This document shows, piece by piece, positions 45,693 to 57,759 of a stretch of DNA of 64,000 nt. A model generated the notes under the pieces. The model was given only the letters and a program-made list of their open reading frames with translations, was not told where the DNA came from and did no database searches. Within the stretch, counting starts at the first letter, position 1. Every line of letters begins with the position of its first letter. Origin of the DNA: Zygnema circumcarinatum (lineage: Eukaryota; Streptophyta; Zygnematophyceae; Zygnematales; Zygnemataceae); NCBI GenBank assembly GCA_037447605.1, contig CM074809.1, positions 3,128,158-3,192,157 of the forward strand, read 5' to 3'. The position numbers and the translations under genes are program-made.

Positions 45693-47225
45693 ATGCGCAC
45701 ATGCATATGTGGCGGAGATGGGAGGCTCGAGACAGTGAGCTTGATAGGCGAGCCGTGGGAGGGCCCGTCTCGGAGGAAGTGGCCAGTGAAGGTGCCCATT
45801 AGAAAGCCAGTGAAGATAGAGCAGCCATTCATAGCTTGGCCCTGGAGAAAGGTGGAAAAAGGGCAGGTGGTAAGGACGGAGGTGCGATAAGTGCCTCTTC
45901 CACGCTGGTGTGCGCTCATGATGCTCATGCTGTTTGCATTGGGATGGAGGGATATATGTCAATTGCTGTAGTCCTTGCAAGGTGCTTGTTCGGAGAAGTA
46001 TGCAGCACGTAAAGATCGTCACAGTGCACATTTTTTAACTGGACTTAACTGGTGCGGAGAAGAAATTCACGTTTATGTTTGGTGTTTGGCTTTGCTCTGC
46101 GGCGGGTCCTTTGGATAAGCGTTGCGATCACAATTGAATAGGTTTGGGCGCAAGCCTGAACAATTCGATTTTGATCCTCTTAACTGCCTTAGATTAAGTA
46201 CATCGACTCTATTGGTCTTAACCACATTACTGAAAGTGACAGTCCTGAGAGATTATGTCCCGTTGAAAACATGCCGACTTCTACGTCAAGTAGGTGTTGA
46301 AGAATGAAGAGTCTCTCCGATGCTGCACAGGTTTCTTGGGCTCTGGGATGCTTCCTAGACTAGTGTTTGATGACTTATTGGGCTGAAATAAACGAGAAAT
46401 CGAGTAGTTCTCACCTAAGCCTTTTTTTAGTCTTTCGAAGGGTTGTCAGCAAGTTTGTACCAGTGTAATGTCTTTGCAAGAATAAAGCACAGCTGGAAGG
46501 AGGCATTTTGCATATCATGCGAGCTGGTACTTCCCTCTTGCCGCTGAATGATGTTCCAGGAGTCTTGATGATTGTTTTGGAATTTTTGAATTCGACATGT
46601 TGGCATTGTTACCCATGCCTTACGTCTGTTTGTGGCAGTCAGAGGTGAAGAAGTATACAAGGCCCATCCCCGATCCACCATGTGTTATCTGTAGAGGACA
46701 TGGACGCATCAAATGTGAATGCTGCCAGGGCCGAGGTGAGTGAGAGATCCATACCATCCATGTCTTTTCCTTCTTGGCGGATAAAGTTACCGAATATTTC
46801 AGATTCTCACTCCATGTATTGCCACCTTCTACTGATGTAACAAAGTCGATATGCGTTGCAGGGAGAACGAATTTCATAGAGTTGGTATTCCTTCCCAAGG
46901 GAGTGTGGCCCAAATGGTAAGCTCAACATAAGGAGGTTTGAGTTGTGGAGACCAATTGATCACTTCTCTTACAAATCGGTGCAGGCATTCGTTACGTTAG
47001 ACATGCCCTGCTCTGGTACGATTGGGATAGGCAAAGACTGCGCACTTAAAAGCTCGCGAGTTTCAAGCCGACATGTCTGTGCTCGTCTGTGGCAGGTGCT
47101 GGTATTGCAGAGGGAGTGGCTTGAGTTACTGCTCCCGCTGTATGGGCACAGGGGAGAAGCGCGGCATGATAGGCTTCCACGTGGATGTGCAGGATGTCTC
47201 CTCAAAGGCGAAGATGACTTCATAG
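45693..47225 (+). CDS. DnaJ-type zinc-finger (Cys-rich) protein without J domain
   Basis: Exons 46639-46735, 46862-46916 and 47096-47225 are well supported. A first exon 45693-45869 fits by phase and a strong donor (GTG-GTAAGG), giving 152 residues. The supported part reads CVICRGHGRIKCECCQGRG, then VFLPKGVWPKW, then CWYCRGSGLSYCSRCMGTGE. That is the CxxCxGxG repeat of the DnaJ central zinc-binding domain, in four half-sites, as in plant BSD2-like and TSIP1-like plastid proteins. Such proteins act as folding helpers or disulfide-handling factors. The N-terminal exon is Arg/Lys-rich with few acids near its end and could be an organelle leader, but this part is uncertain. It ends 327 bp from the convergent gene at 47553. 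Confidence 0.75.
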
Positions 47226-47552
47226 CCCTTTCAATTGTACTAAAAACGTGATTAGCCCGTGAAGGCTAGAGCTTCAATCCAGTAAATAGAAGTCATAAAA
47301 AAATAATTCTTAGGAAAATAAGGCAGGGGTAGGGGTCGGGGGTCGCATGAAGTTCTGGCAATTGCTTCTTTGTCAAGTTCAATGTCAATATAGGGTTTTA
47401 AGGACGATCAAGTCCTAAATCTCCTCCAGAAATAATCGTAAAAAACCGTATCGCTCAACACTACGTTCCTGAAAACTGTATTTTTTGGGTCACTCTTTCC
47501 TTACGGGTCTACGACCCCTTGCAGGATTCACTCCGCAGGGCTGATCCCTGCA

Positions 47553-49841
47553 TTAGATGGTTGCGCCCCCATTGAGAAAGGGCAGCAAACTGTCCGTGAG
47601 CCAGCAGGGATCAAGCACACCCCTAGGCACTTTGGAGAGCTGGAACTCCCAAAAGCATTCAGCCCCACCCACGTCGATGGTTTTGACTAGGACAGTCGAC
47701 CGTGGTATTGAGCTCTGCAACGGGAGTGGCAGACTTGCATCTGACATCTTGGTTTGGATAATTTCATAGCCTGATAAATCTATCAATGAGGGATACCTGC
47801 AAGGATGCACCAAAATCAAAGTCAAGATCAGAGTAACCCTCCCTACTCCAGCTCCTCAGTTCCTGCAACCGTCTACCAGGCGAGCGTGCAATCATGTTCT
47901 GACTCCGGTGTTCGACTGAAGTTAGCTGGTTGAGGTCGATTCTGACCTTGTTTTGAACTTTAGGGCGAAGTGGCCAAAATGGTATAGGTCAGCTGCAAAC
48001 CCAAAGTAGCGTGGTAACGAATTGCCCTCAAAGGTACCGCTTGCATTAGCAAAATAGTAAAGAACCTGAACAAAAGCAGCCGCAAAAATGGAGTGAGAGG
48101 GAAGAGAACACCACGCCATGCAATAAGGAAAGGAGCAACTGTCAAGTAGGAAGCTTACAGAAAACATTCTCTCAGAAATGACGTCAGTGCAAACATTCTT
48201 CCAAAAACAGTTTGAAACCACAGACTAAATCTCCTCTCTCAATCTCTGCCATCAAGCAAATTGTGACCTAACAATTGTGACAACATGCTGTAAATAAATG
48301 AGTATCAGACCTCCAATCCATGGTCAGCTCGCGGTTCATCGTTGGTAGAAAGAGCCTTTAACTGCTCTTCTACTGCCTCCTCTGCAGACAGCTGCTCTTC
48401 CCATCATCTCCCAAAAACGGTTTCACATATCAACATGACATCAATCAATGCCTCATCTGGATAGTACTAAATCTTCTTCTGCATTGAACAACAGAATGAT
48501 ACAAAAAACATGATAAAAAATGGAAGAATAAGCTTTCCGAGAGGTCGCTTATGGAGGTAATCATGTTTCGCTAGTCAAAGAGCGGACAAATGGTAGCAAG
48601 TGGTGAGAGACGAAGGGTGGGGAGACTCATGCGAGCTGCAGCAGAAAGAGACAGAGCTCAAGCAGATAAAGAGGAAGCCGAGGGAGAGGAGCTTATTGGG
48701 TTGCAGCATATCGGAAAATGACTTCTGCCAGAATAGAAGTTGAAAATGAAAATGAAATGAAACATCAGCCCTGGATATCATATCAAAGTAAAATGCTCAA
48801 GGCAGCCAATTTAAGACTGTTTCAGAAGGACAGAACGAACCTCAGGTGATGGCTTAATCAGAGGTCCAGAGATTGCAGCATCGTTTCGTTGAACACTGTT
48901 CTGTCATTTGAAGATCCAACAGGAGACTGGAGGTCAACATAAAAGGTCTCTGGGGCGCCTGTGACAGGTGGATGATAAGCCGAAGGTAAACAAACGAAGG
49001 AAAACAAATTCCAAATAGCGTTTCCTGAACAAAGGATAGCGATTCCCTCTCCTTTAACTAAGGTCAAAGAAGACACCACCGAATCTGTCCCTCCTGCGTA
49101 TGCTTGTTGCACATTCAAAATGGCTGTAACTGAGAAACCATAAAGCCTACTGCAAACTTCTCTCACGAATGTGACCAGGCTAGACCAGACAAGCATCGCA
49201 GCATCGCAGATTAGACATGGCGAACGGAATAGAAGCTTATAGGTACATATATAGCTTATATAGCTTACAGCTTATAGCTTTTAATACGTCAGCTTAGAGC
49301 CTTCGCGTCCGTTGGTGATCTTCCGATGCAGATTAGCAAATGGTAGTCATCAACTTCTTTATGATAAAAAAAGGAACGTATCCTTATGTCTGCAATTTTT
49401 CCGTGCTGAAGGTCACTGCTAGTCAGAAGTTCTGCATTCTATCGCTTCAGGAGTCATGTTCCGTGTGCTTTACCTAGCCCCATGGTCATGCACAGCTTGA
49501 ATTTTCGACAATAACCGTCTATTTCGGAAATAGCCGTCTCCACGTTGCGTCCTTTTGCACAAACTCACAGATACAGCTCCTTCACATCTACCGCTTAACA
49601 TCGATTTAATCAAGCAGCTCTCCATTCCATTGCAACATTTTAAAGGAACGACAGCGCCTGTAACCAACTTTGCACAGTGTTGCACTTGATAACTGCCTGT
49701 AGCATCCCGTGGCTGCAACTGAAAGCTGCTAAAAAACGAAAACTTCCAGAGGAATGGCTGTCTGGAGGCCACATCGTAGGGAGAGAGCGCGGAAAACAGG
49801 CCATGGCTGGGCGAGGGCATCATCACGCTTCCTGCTGCCAT
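47553..49841 (-). CDS. Probable plastid protein with a DUF4864-like C-terminal region
   Basis: Three 3' exons are firm in phase: 48381-48311, 48065-47947 and 47796-47553. They encode AVEEQLKALSTNDEPRADHG, then VLYYFANASGTFEGNSLPRY, FGFAADLYHFGHFALKFKTR, YPSLIDLSGYEIIQ and SKVPRGVLDPCWLTDSLLPF. The order 'Q-L-A-L..ND.P..D.G....Y.FA', then 'W.L......GCW..DS', resembles DUF4864-type proteins found in bacteria and plastids, but this is from memory. A likely first exon starts at 49841 with a Ser/Phe-rich, acid-poor leader (MAAGSVMMPSPSHGLFSALS) typical of a plastid transit peptide. The middle exons (about 48840-49200, including NSVQRNDAAISGPLIKPSPE) are not fully resolved. Divergent from the exonuclease gene. 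Confidence 0.55.
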
Positions 49842-50090
49842 AAATTAGGCACGGATGACCTGCAGATTCCCACTTCTTCAAGCTCCTTCCCACCTTGCTC
49901 CTCGCCCTCTCCCTCCACCTCTCCCCTCTCCCTCCCCCTCCCTCCTCTCCCCCTTCTCCCTCTCCCTCTCCCCCTCCCCTTTCTCTCCCCCTCCCTCTCA
50001 CAGCAGCTGTACCGAGAAATAGATGAAGTGAGAACGCTGCTTTCTCCAGAGCTTCAGTCCCTACTGTCAAGCAGCTTCCAATGAAATTTC

Positions 50091-50118
50091 GTCACGTGTA
50101 CTTTTCGTACACGTGGCG
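50091..50118. promoter_or_regulatory. Inverted pair of ACGT-core (ABRE/G-box) sites
   Basis: CACGTGTAC (from 50094) and GTACACGTG (ending about 50116) are exact inverted copies separated by about five bases, and the second one continues as CACGTGGC. It lies between the divergent genes starting at 49841 (-) and 50834 (+) and could serve either. Confidence 0.6.
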
Positions 50119-50833
50119 AAATACCATTGGAAGATGCTCGACTATAAATTCACAATTGCAGAATGCAGGTCCTGCCTTGGCCAGAAGAGCTTCAGAAGAG
50201 GGCGAGAGGGACTCGAGCGCAGCAGGCGTCCCTGTGCTGTTGGCAGCAAGCTTTCATTTTTTTTTTCAGTTGCATAAGTTTAGAAACAGGTGGACATTAA
50301 AACAAGTGCCGCGGGCATGTGAGTCTTCTGGATTTTAATAATAGCATTTTTAACATTTTACTTTTGTTGAGTCGGGCATGACTGAAAATCAGAAGTGCAT
50401 TCTCTAACTCGTTTCAGCAATGGCATAGAGTTTGTCTCGTATAAGCACTAGCTCTTGGAGTAATCCGTGAAAGAAAACGCCATGCCATTGTGGCCTGTAA
50501 GTCTTATCTTGTGGAGTTCAGGATCATCTTCAGTATAGCTAAACAATTCATAAGTTTGGAATCTGCTAAAGGAGGCAGAGTTGATGGCACAAAGTTAGCA
50601 TTTGCTGCAGCATTTATGCGGATAGCTCAAAATAAATTGGCCGAAAGGTCGTGAAGAATTAGTAGACTCAGCTTGTAAACGCATTATCTCCAATTTTTCG
50701 CGTCCATTCTAATAATTAAGTCCAATTGTTCGATTTTTTTGGTTTTGTTTGTTCTTTCTGCGCTCTTTCATTGCTCTGCTTTTGGGTAAAACAGAGCAGC
50801 ATCATATCATAGCCTGTCTCCATCAAAATTGCA
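50119..50833. other. Leader/promoter region of the exonuclease gene
   Basis: No supportable gene. A T-rich stretch near 50735-50755 precedes the ATG. Transcription of the exonuclease gene probably begins within this region. Confidence 0.35.
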
Positions 50834-53800
50834 ATGTCCAAGGAGAGAAAGCGAGATCGAGACGCCAATTCTAATCACTCAGTTATTGGAGAACGGCCTT
50901 CTATTCAAAGGGCGGATGGAAAGGAATCAAAGAATGTGTCAAGTGAGGACATTGGATCGGGCAAGACGAGGAACCACAAACGGCAGAAACTGTCAGTAGA
51001 GGCCTCAGCCCCTGCCTTAGGTACGTGATCGCATTCACTCTCCACTTAAGTACACACGATACCTTTTTGACAACGACATAGCTAGAAAATAGGCACGCGT
51101 TAAGGTCACGCAGACATTAGATGTTCTCTGTTCAAGTCCAATGGCAGGATGAAACGTTCAATGAAGAGGATGCAAGGTGTCCTATGTGATGTTGAAAGCA
51201 TTTAAAACTTCTCTCATTGCTGCAGAAACCCAACATGATTTTTTGCAGAGATTGCTGTAACTCAGGGAGTAAAGGGACCTACCAATGAATCGAGGAGCAA
51301 TCAGCGGAATCGAAAGGAACATGAAGGAAACAAGCAGTTGATGGAGGGCAAAAGGCGAGAGAAGCTAAAGTCCAGCAGAGTCATTAATGACTATGATTCA
51401 CGAGGCAAGTAAAAGCTTCATGCTTTCGGTGACAGACAACTTGGACAGGGTACTGTCTCCTTCTAGAGAGTTCATGCCACATGTGAATGAACATGTGGCG
51501 TGATATTGAGTCATGACCGTCTCGTTTTTTATATCTAGAAATTTTAGTGAATTTCTTTACTAGAAAACTCGAGACTACCAACCGTCGGGCCGCTTAACCA
51601 TGCTCCAAGAGCTTCAGACAATTAGGCTTTGGTGTCTTTGTATCCTTGACACTTCTCCGGAAGTTCTTGTGAGATTGCTGGCAAGCAGAGCAGACAACCT
51701 GACCAGAAAAAAGGAACAAATCACCGTACATGCAGAGTTAATTGACAGCGCTTGTAAGTGGACGACCCATTCTAACGTTTCCAGTACTTGTTGCAGACGC
51801 CAATAAATCATCAAACGAGGACTTACACACTGCCGATGTATCAAAGAAGAAGCTTGAACAAGCATCTCTTGAAGTTTCAGAAGTAAAACCTGTCAAGGCG
51901 AAACTCGGTGGCACCCAAAGGGGTGTAGTGGGCTCTAACTGGCAGCGGCTACAACAGGTAATTGTTTCAAACATTTCTTTATTAAGAGTAGGCTCTTCTT
52001 TCCACACTGTCAGGATGCAATGAGAGTTTTTTTTCTTGAGAAGCTTGGTGCCATATTTAGGATGGACGAGGTCGTCCTTGTCACCAATTAGTGATCTTAG
52101 AAAGCGCCCTGGCCTGTGAAGGAGCAAACGGATTCAAATATTGGAGCAATTCAAATAGATTTTGCTTTTCTCCAGTTCATTGAACTCGTAGCCCTGTTGA
52201 AAGGCAATTTGGGAAACGTTTCGGTCTTTCACATTCATGGCGCCTATCGAGGCTTGCAGACGTTGAAAGGTTCGACAACCCAGAAATTCAAACGAACTAT
52301 AGGAAGGGACGAACAGAACCCGCAGCGATTGATGGAGGAACAGGAAGTTACTGACATGACAAGAAATGAAACGCCACCTTCCATACAAAAGGTGGTGGCG
52401 CCGAAGCCACTGAGTAACGATACTAGGTTTGTGTTCTTACTGATGATGTGGTCGCTTAGGCGTAGACTCTCGACACGTTTGTATTGAATGGTGAAGAATG
52501 TATTGTATTAGTGCGTGCTTGTTAAGCTATCTCTTATACAAGTATGAAAGACCAGGCTAACTCAGAAAAGACTGGAACATAAATAATGGCTGACCTCATC
52601 CCACTTCAATGCCACTGAGTTCGAGGGGGGATGTCTTTGGGTTGTCCGACAGTATAACGAAAGTGGTGGCGTTGGATTGTGAGTTTGTGGGAGTCGGCCG
52701 CAACAATCGGAGTGTATTGGCACATGTTTGTCTGGTCAGTCACACTATTCCCGAAATCACTTTACTAAACTAATGCGCAATAATAGTTTTGCACATGATT
52801 ATCCTGCTGGGGTCCGCTACCATTCTCAAACATCAAGTGGAAGCCTTATGAAAAGGAGCTTATGTTTTTCAGTGTATCCTACTTATTCGACTACTGGAAC
52901 ACTTCATTTGATATCTTTTGGGAGAAACGGATAACAGGTGAATGCACACGGAAATGTGATTTATGAGAAGCATGTGCGTTCTCTAGAGAAGGTGACGGAT
53001 TTCCGCACGCATGTCAGCGGTATCAGGCCACGGGACATCCGTGCATCGTCAGGTAGCCTTGCTTAACTGTTAACTGCAGCATGAAATCACGCACATAGGC
53101 AGGGAATGTATGGCAGTCAGTACTTTGTGACTTAATTAGTCTGGAGTAAACTTGTCTGAATGGTGTGCTCCTTCTGTTCTATTGGACCTGGGATGCGGTT
53201 GAATGAAGATTATCGCAGGAATTCTACCGATGTAACATTCTTTCTATCTGTTTGCTAGCTTTGAATCTTGGCGGTATGCCAAGGATTTGATATTGCATTG
53301 GAGACCGGCATTTTGAAGTTCATGGACGAGTCAGAAAGTCTTTAATGTAAAAAAGGCTCTCTGTTTGTCTCTGGAGTTTAAATTTTATGATTTACTAGCA
53401 AGTTTGCACTCTATCTGTGTCCGCCATTATGACTTTTAAAGGTTCAGATGCCTTTATAGGAATTCTCAATGCCAAGTATTTTCTTCTGTAAATCCCTGGA
53501 GCTGGCTTTTGCGAAGCAGGCCATCCAAAAGAAAATGTGACCTTGGCCTTTCACCAATGCAGGCCTTCTTGTAGACGTTAACTGAGGCAGTGGGTGGTGC
53601 TGGGTTCCACGAGACTGTGGCAGCGGAGGATTTTTGGATCGTGCAGAAGGAGGTAGCAGACATTCTCAAAGGACGGATATTGGTCGGACACGCCTTGAAG
53701 AATGACTTAAAGGTGAGAAGGGGCATGGACGGACAGAACGACGAGGAAGAAATGGAAGGAGGGAAAGTGAATAAGGATAGGAGTTGTGAATTCTAAAAAA

Positions 53801-55179
53801 AGTATGCAGTTTCATAATGAAGCTGAATGTTCTGAAGGAGTTTGGCCTTCCCATCCCTCCGTTTCTTTTCCCTTCCCCCATCCTTGCCCTCCCTCCTACC
53901 ATCTCTGCTATTCCCGAACTTCCACCCTCTTTCTCTCCGCCCTTTTCATCGTCGCCCCCTCCGCCCGTCCTTTCCATCTGTTCCGTTTCCTACTTTATTT
54001 TCCTCTCTCTCTCCATTCATGCCTTACTCGGCCATTGGTTCTCTCTCTTGCTTCCATTATAGCCGCCATTTCCGAATTTGGTGAAGCTTAATATTATATC
54101 AATGTCAAAAAAAGTGTTCCATGTTATCAGAATGTCTAAAACTGTCCGCACACATCGATGCCTCCATAACATGGTGCAGGCCCTGATGTTGAGTCATCCA
54201 AGGAGAGACATTCGGGATACGCAAAGATACAAGCCCATGAAACGGTAACTTCTACTTCTTAAGCTCCCTTTCCCCTCCTCTTCCTTGTTTGTCCCTATTG
54301 TCAATGTTTGACCCTAAAAGCTAAAAGTGATAGTCTACCACTTGCTCTGGCCTCAAGGATTCCCTTTTTCTTTGTCTTTTCTTTGTGATGTGATGTTGGT
54401 GTGTCGGCATGGATTAACTCAATTGATGCACATTAATGAGCCAGTTTGAAGTTTTCCCTAAAACTTGAAAGTTGGGAGAGAGGAGGGGGGGTTGAGTGGG
54501 GGGCCCGAGAGAGTGGGAGTGGAGGGGGGGGAGGTCCGCTCGCCCGCCTGCCCCCCCCTTCCGCCTCCCAAGTGCGGGGGGTGTTCCGTCTACAGCGTTT
54601 CCAGATGGAGCGCCCTTCGCACTTGAGAGACATGCGGAAGTGAGAGGGGTAGAGGGAGGGGAGAAGGGGGGGTGGGGGGAGGGGGAAGGGAGGGAGGGAG
54701 GGTTGGGAATGAGAGGGGTAAGGATGGGAAGGGAGGGAGAGGAGGGAGGTAGGGAGAGTGAGTGAGTGAGGAAGAGAGAGGTAGAGGAAGCTAAAGCTAC
54801 TGGGTGGAATGATGTGGACCCAGGGGTCTTGGACGAATACCTGCTCTGCGAGTTTTGGCGGATAAGCTCTTGGGACTAACTATTCAACAAGGCCATCACT
54901 CCCCTGTAAGGCCGACACAACTCATAACGCCTTGCTCAGCAATTCAGACCATCCGTCAGAGAATAGGCTGTGCTCTCGATTCAAGCCTTTCGTTTACCTT
55001 ATTCTTGTCCTGTCTTCTGCCCGATCTTCGTATTCTTTGTCGTTGACGCCCACCTAGGGTTTGATACTATGCAGGCAGAGGACGCGAGAGCTTCCTTGTA
55101 CCTTTACTTGCGCTTTCGAAAGGAGTGGGAAAGAAGTCTGCTGCCTATGTCATCCCAGGCTGAAGAAGCTGAGGGTTGA
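50834..55179 (+). CDS. REX4-like 3'-5' RNA exonuclease (DEDDh family)
   Basis: Ten exons: 50834-51020, 51249-51404, 51797-51957, 52260-52426, 52620-52734, 52938-53052, 53591-53712, 54180-54244, 54824-54905 and 55075-55179, 424 residues, all phases matching. The N-terminal half is basic and polar (MSKERKRDRD, NHKRQKL, GSNWQRLQQ). The nuclease part has VVALDCEFVGVG (first Asp and Glu), VTDFRTHVSGIRPRDI, LVGHALKNDLK (third Asp), LSHPRRDIRDTQRYKPMKR, ALRVLADKLLGL, and HHSPAEDARASLYLY (His and last Asp). This motif order is that of REXO4/Rex4, linked to rRNA maturation in the nucleolus. The second intron appears to start with GC (GAG|GCAAGT), a rare but known donor. A basic N-terminus fits nucleolar targeting. 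Confidence 0.88.
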
Positions 55180-55562
55180 GGGTAGTTTCCTATGTGCACG
55201 TCTAGGGTAAAGAAGGGGCCTGCTTTTAATATATGTCAAAATACAAGATTTTCACCCTTTGTTTGGTCGCCGCGTAGTCTGAAATAAAAGTTCGACACAT
55301 TCGCAGCTTTTGTGGATGCATCGTGTCTTCTGTTCTGTCATGTGTTGATGGTCACTCGTGACAACAAACAGTTAATAGTTACAGTTGAAGGTGAGAAAGT
55401 GAATGAACGGTTGCATGCGAGAAAAGCGAGTTTACAAATTGCACAATCGCAATGGAGGCATAGACTGTATCTTGACATCGGAAGATGGAAACTATTCCAA
55501 CCAGTCACAAAAGACCATCCGACAAGGCTTTGCAGGATGCTTCAGCCTGCAGCCCTTCAGTG
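55180..55562. other. 3' flanks of convergent genes
   Basis: 3' flank shared by the exonuclease gene (+) and the DUF1499-like gene (-). A GAAATAAAAG, a possible polyadenylation signal, lies near 55281. Confidence 0.4.
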
Positions 55563-57759
55563 TCAGTGCAGAAGTAGGGGCACCCATTCCTTCTCTTCGT
55601 CTGTTTCTAGTGGAGTCCAGCCAAGCTCATCTCGGATGGCTTCTAGCCGACCTCGATTCTTCGGACCTACAAAAGAAGGAACACAACCTGAATAGTAAGT
55701 ATCCTCAAACATAGTAACGACTAGTGAGCAGAAATAGACATATACAGACATATATAGTGGGGCGTATTGGGCACTCTGGCTATTTAAAAGTGAACAGATA
55801 TCAGGCATGAACCTGAGTTACCATTCTTTTAAAGGCGTGTCAGGAGGCAACTAAGCTCTAACCCCGGCCCATAGGAGCACTCAGCTGTTGCTTTTCACAC
55901 GTCTAGCCTCTGCTCGAGTGCAAGCAAGGCTTATTCTTAATTGCATCGCCCTGGACATCAGCACTCACCGTTGATGCAACCTTTCCACCAGCAGAATGGA
56001 GGGTCTGGGACTTCTTTACGGGACACCGAGCGAAAGCAAACTATGCGTCCCCTCTGCAAACCTCCCACGACATTGTCTTGTGAAATTTTGTTCGCTACTC
56101 ATAAATCACCCGTCCCGCGACCTCACAAGCTTGGCAGCTTCCATCTGCTGCACTTTGCTATTGAACCTGACCTCCGAGTAAGAACGAGTGACAACACATG
56201 ATGATCAATATTTGTCAGAAAAGACGCGCCCTCTCTCGGCCTCTCGCTGGCATCCAAACTGCCCACAGAAAGCTAGTGCAAGAGTGACAGTATGAACCAC
56301 TCACGCTGAACAGGAATTCCAAATCATCAGTGTCAGCCGGCCCATTATACTCAAGTGCAGCGTATATATACTTTTCTCCATCTTCTGCAAGGACCTGCCC
56401 ACCCTGTTTCACCGTTCACCCAAGTCCATACCATCAATATCACCATCACGGACCAGTCCTTGGCCCAGCTTGCAATCAATTTGGAGTCTCCAAACACGCA
56501 CATGAAATGCTGCAACGAGAACACGCCTTAGTGAACGTTGAACGAGTAAGGAAACGAGTGTGACAAGTGCTTTACGTGCCTTAAGCTAAAATTCAACAAT
56601 TTTGTAGTTGGCCGTCGCTCAATTTTAACAGTGAAACATTGGATACTAAGTTCTAAGGAAAAAAAAAAAAAACTTTCAGGCTTACATTCTCAACCGGTTT
56701 GACTTCCTTTGTGGCAAGCCTTATCACAATATCTTAGACGTTGTACAGGAAAATCACCATGCGGATGAGAGTGGTGCGGAGACTCGTATATGCGACCTTC
56801 TGATCTCCAAAATACTGCAAAACCTCGTTCCCTTATGATTTGATTAGACCTCCCAAACTGTGAACATGTTTAGTGAGCAATGCATGCCGGTGCGGCTGCA
56901 GCCCATCACCTAGATAGTCACGACAAACTGAGCGCGAAACTGCCTGCAATCGCAATGCATCACCCTTTGGCGCTTGATTCTGCTGCAGTGAACATGGGCA
57001 GGAAGTACATTAAAAAAAAACCGCTACTTGATTCTGCTGCAGTGAACATGGGCAGGAAGTACATTAAAAAAAAAACCGCTTCTGTACGTGTTTTTCTGGT
57101 GCATTTTGGTGGTTACATCATGAGTTCAGTTCAACATCATCAGTTCTGGCACCAAAAAAAGCCACTTATTGACGAACTCGTACCGTCCAGGGTGCCATGA
57201 AACGGCTTGGGCTCTGAAATGCAGAGGTTGACACGCATGGGCTACTTCCAGAGCAGCCACGAAGCTTTCCCTTCACAAGGCCAGTGGTACCTTCTGCAGA
57301 AAAATTGCCCTTAGAGTTGTCTGCGATTAGAAATAATTCGTCCGTAGAGTTGCTTGATCGTCGACCAGATAAATCATTACCTCTACCAGATAATAGCGAT
57401 TCATCCGAAGTTGCATGATATACTTGAGTTTCCTCAACTGCATGCGCGTGATGAACATCTAGCGGTGCTACAAAGAGCAACAGTCCGAGAATGGGCGAAA
57501 CACAACGAGCGTGCGATGCGATATCTTCTTCAACTCGAGTATCTTCTTTGTTACAAGCCTTTATGTGAGTTTGTACGACAGACTGCCGCCTTATGCTCCA
57601 TGCGATTGAGGAGCTTAAAGTGGAATGAACTGGCAGCGCCAAGCACGGAGAGAGAGGACCCTTTCCTCCCGCAAGATGAGAAAGCCATGGCGGAAAGGCT
57701 GACTGCAACAGCCCCGCATTGGGGCTCAGCCAAGCGAGGCAGCAGGCGGCAGCAGGCAT
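55563..57759 (-). pseudogene. DUF1499-like plastid protein gene with an in-frame stop
   Basis: Five phase-0 exons in coding order: 57759-57184, 56814-56686, 56394-56305, 56040-55969 and 55703-55563, 336 codons. Exon 1 holds a long plastid-type leader, then NFSAEGTTGLVKGKLRGC and CVSTSAFQSPSRFMAPW, the typical DUF1499 start. Later parts fit as well: YFGDQKVAYTSLRTTLIRM, VLAEDGEKYIYAALEYN, DTDDLEFLFS and NRGRLEAIRDELGW. The second exon contains one TAA at 56736-56734 in the otherwise open, phase-consistent frame. It may be a real nonsense change (pseudogene), a sequencing error, or a sign that part of this exon is intron. A 50-bp intron (56757-56708) would remove it but is very short. Exon 4 is the least certain. 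Confidence 0.55.
56973..57080 (+). repeat. 54-bp tandem duplication
   Basis: The segment starting CTTGATTCTGCTGCAGTGAA and ending AAACCGCT is present twice in direct contact, at 56973-57026 and 57027-57080. The only differences are one extra A in the second A-run and the last base. It lies in the first intron of the DUF1499-like gene and looks recent. Confidence 0.9.
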
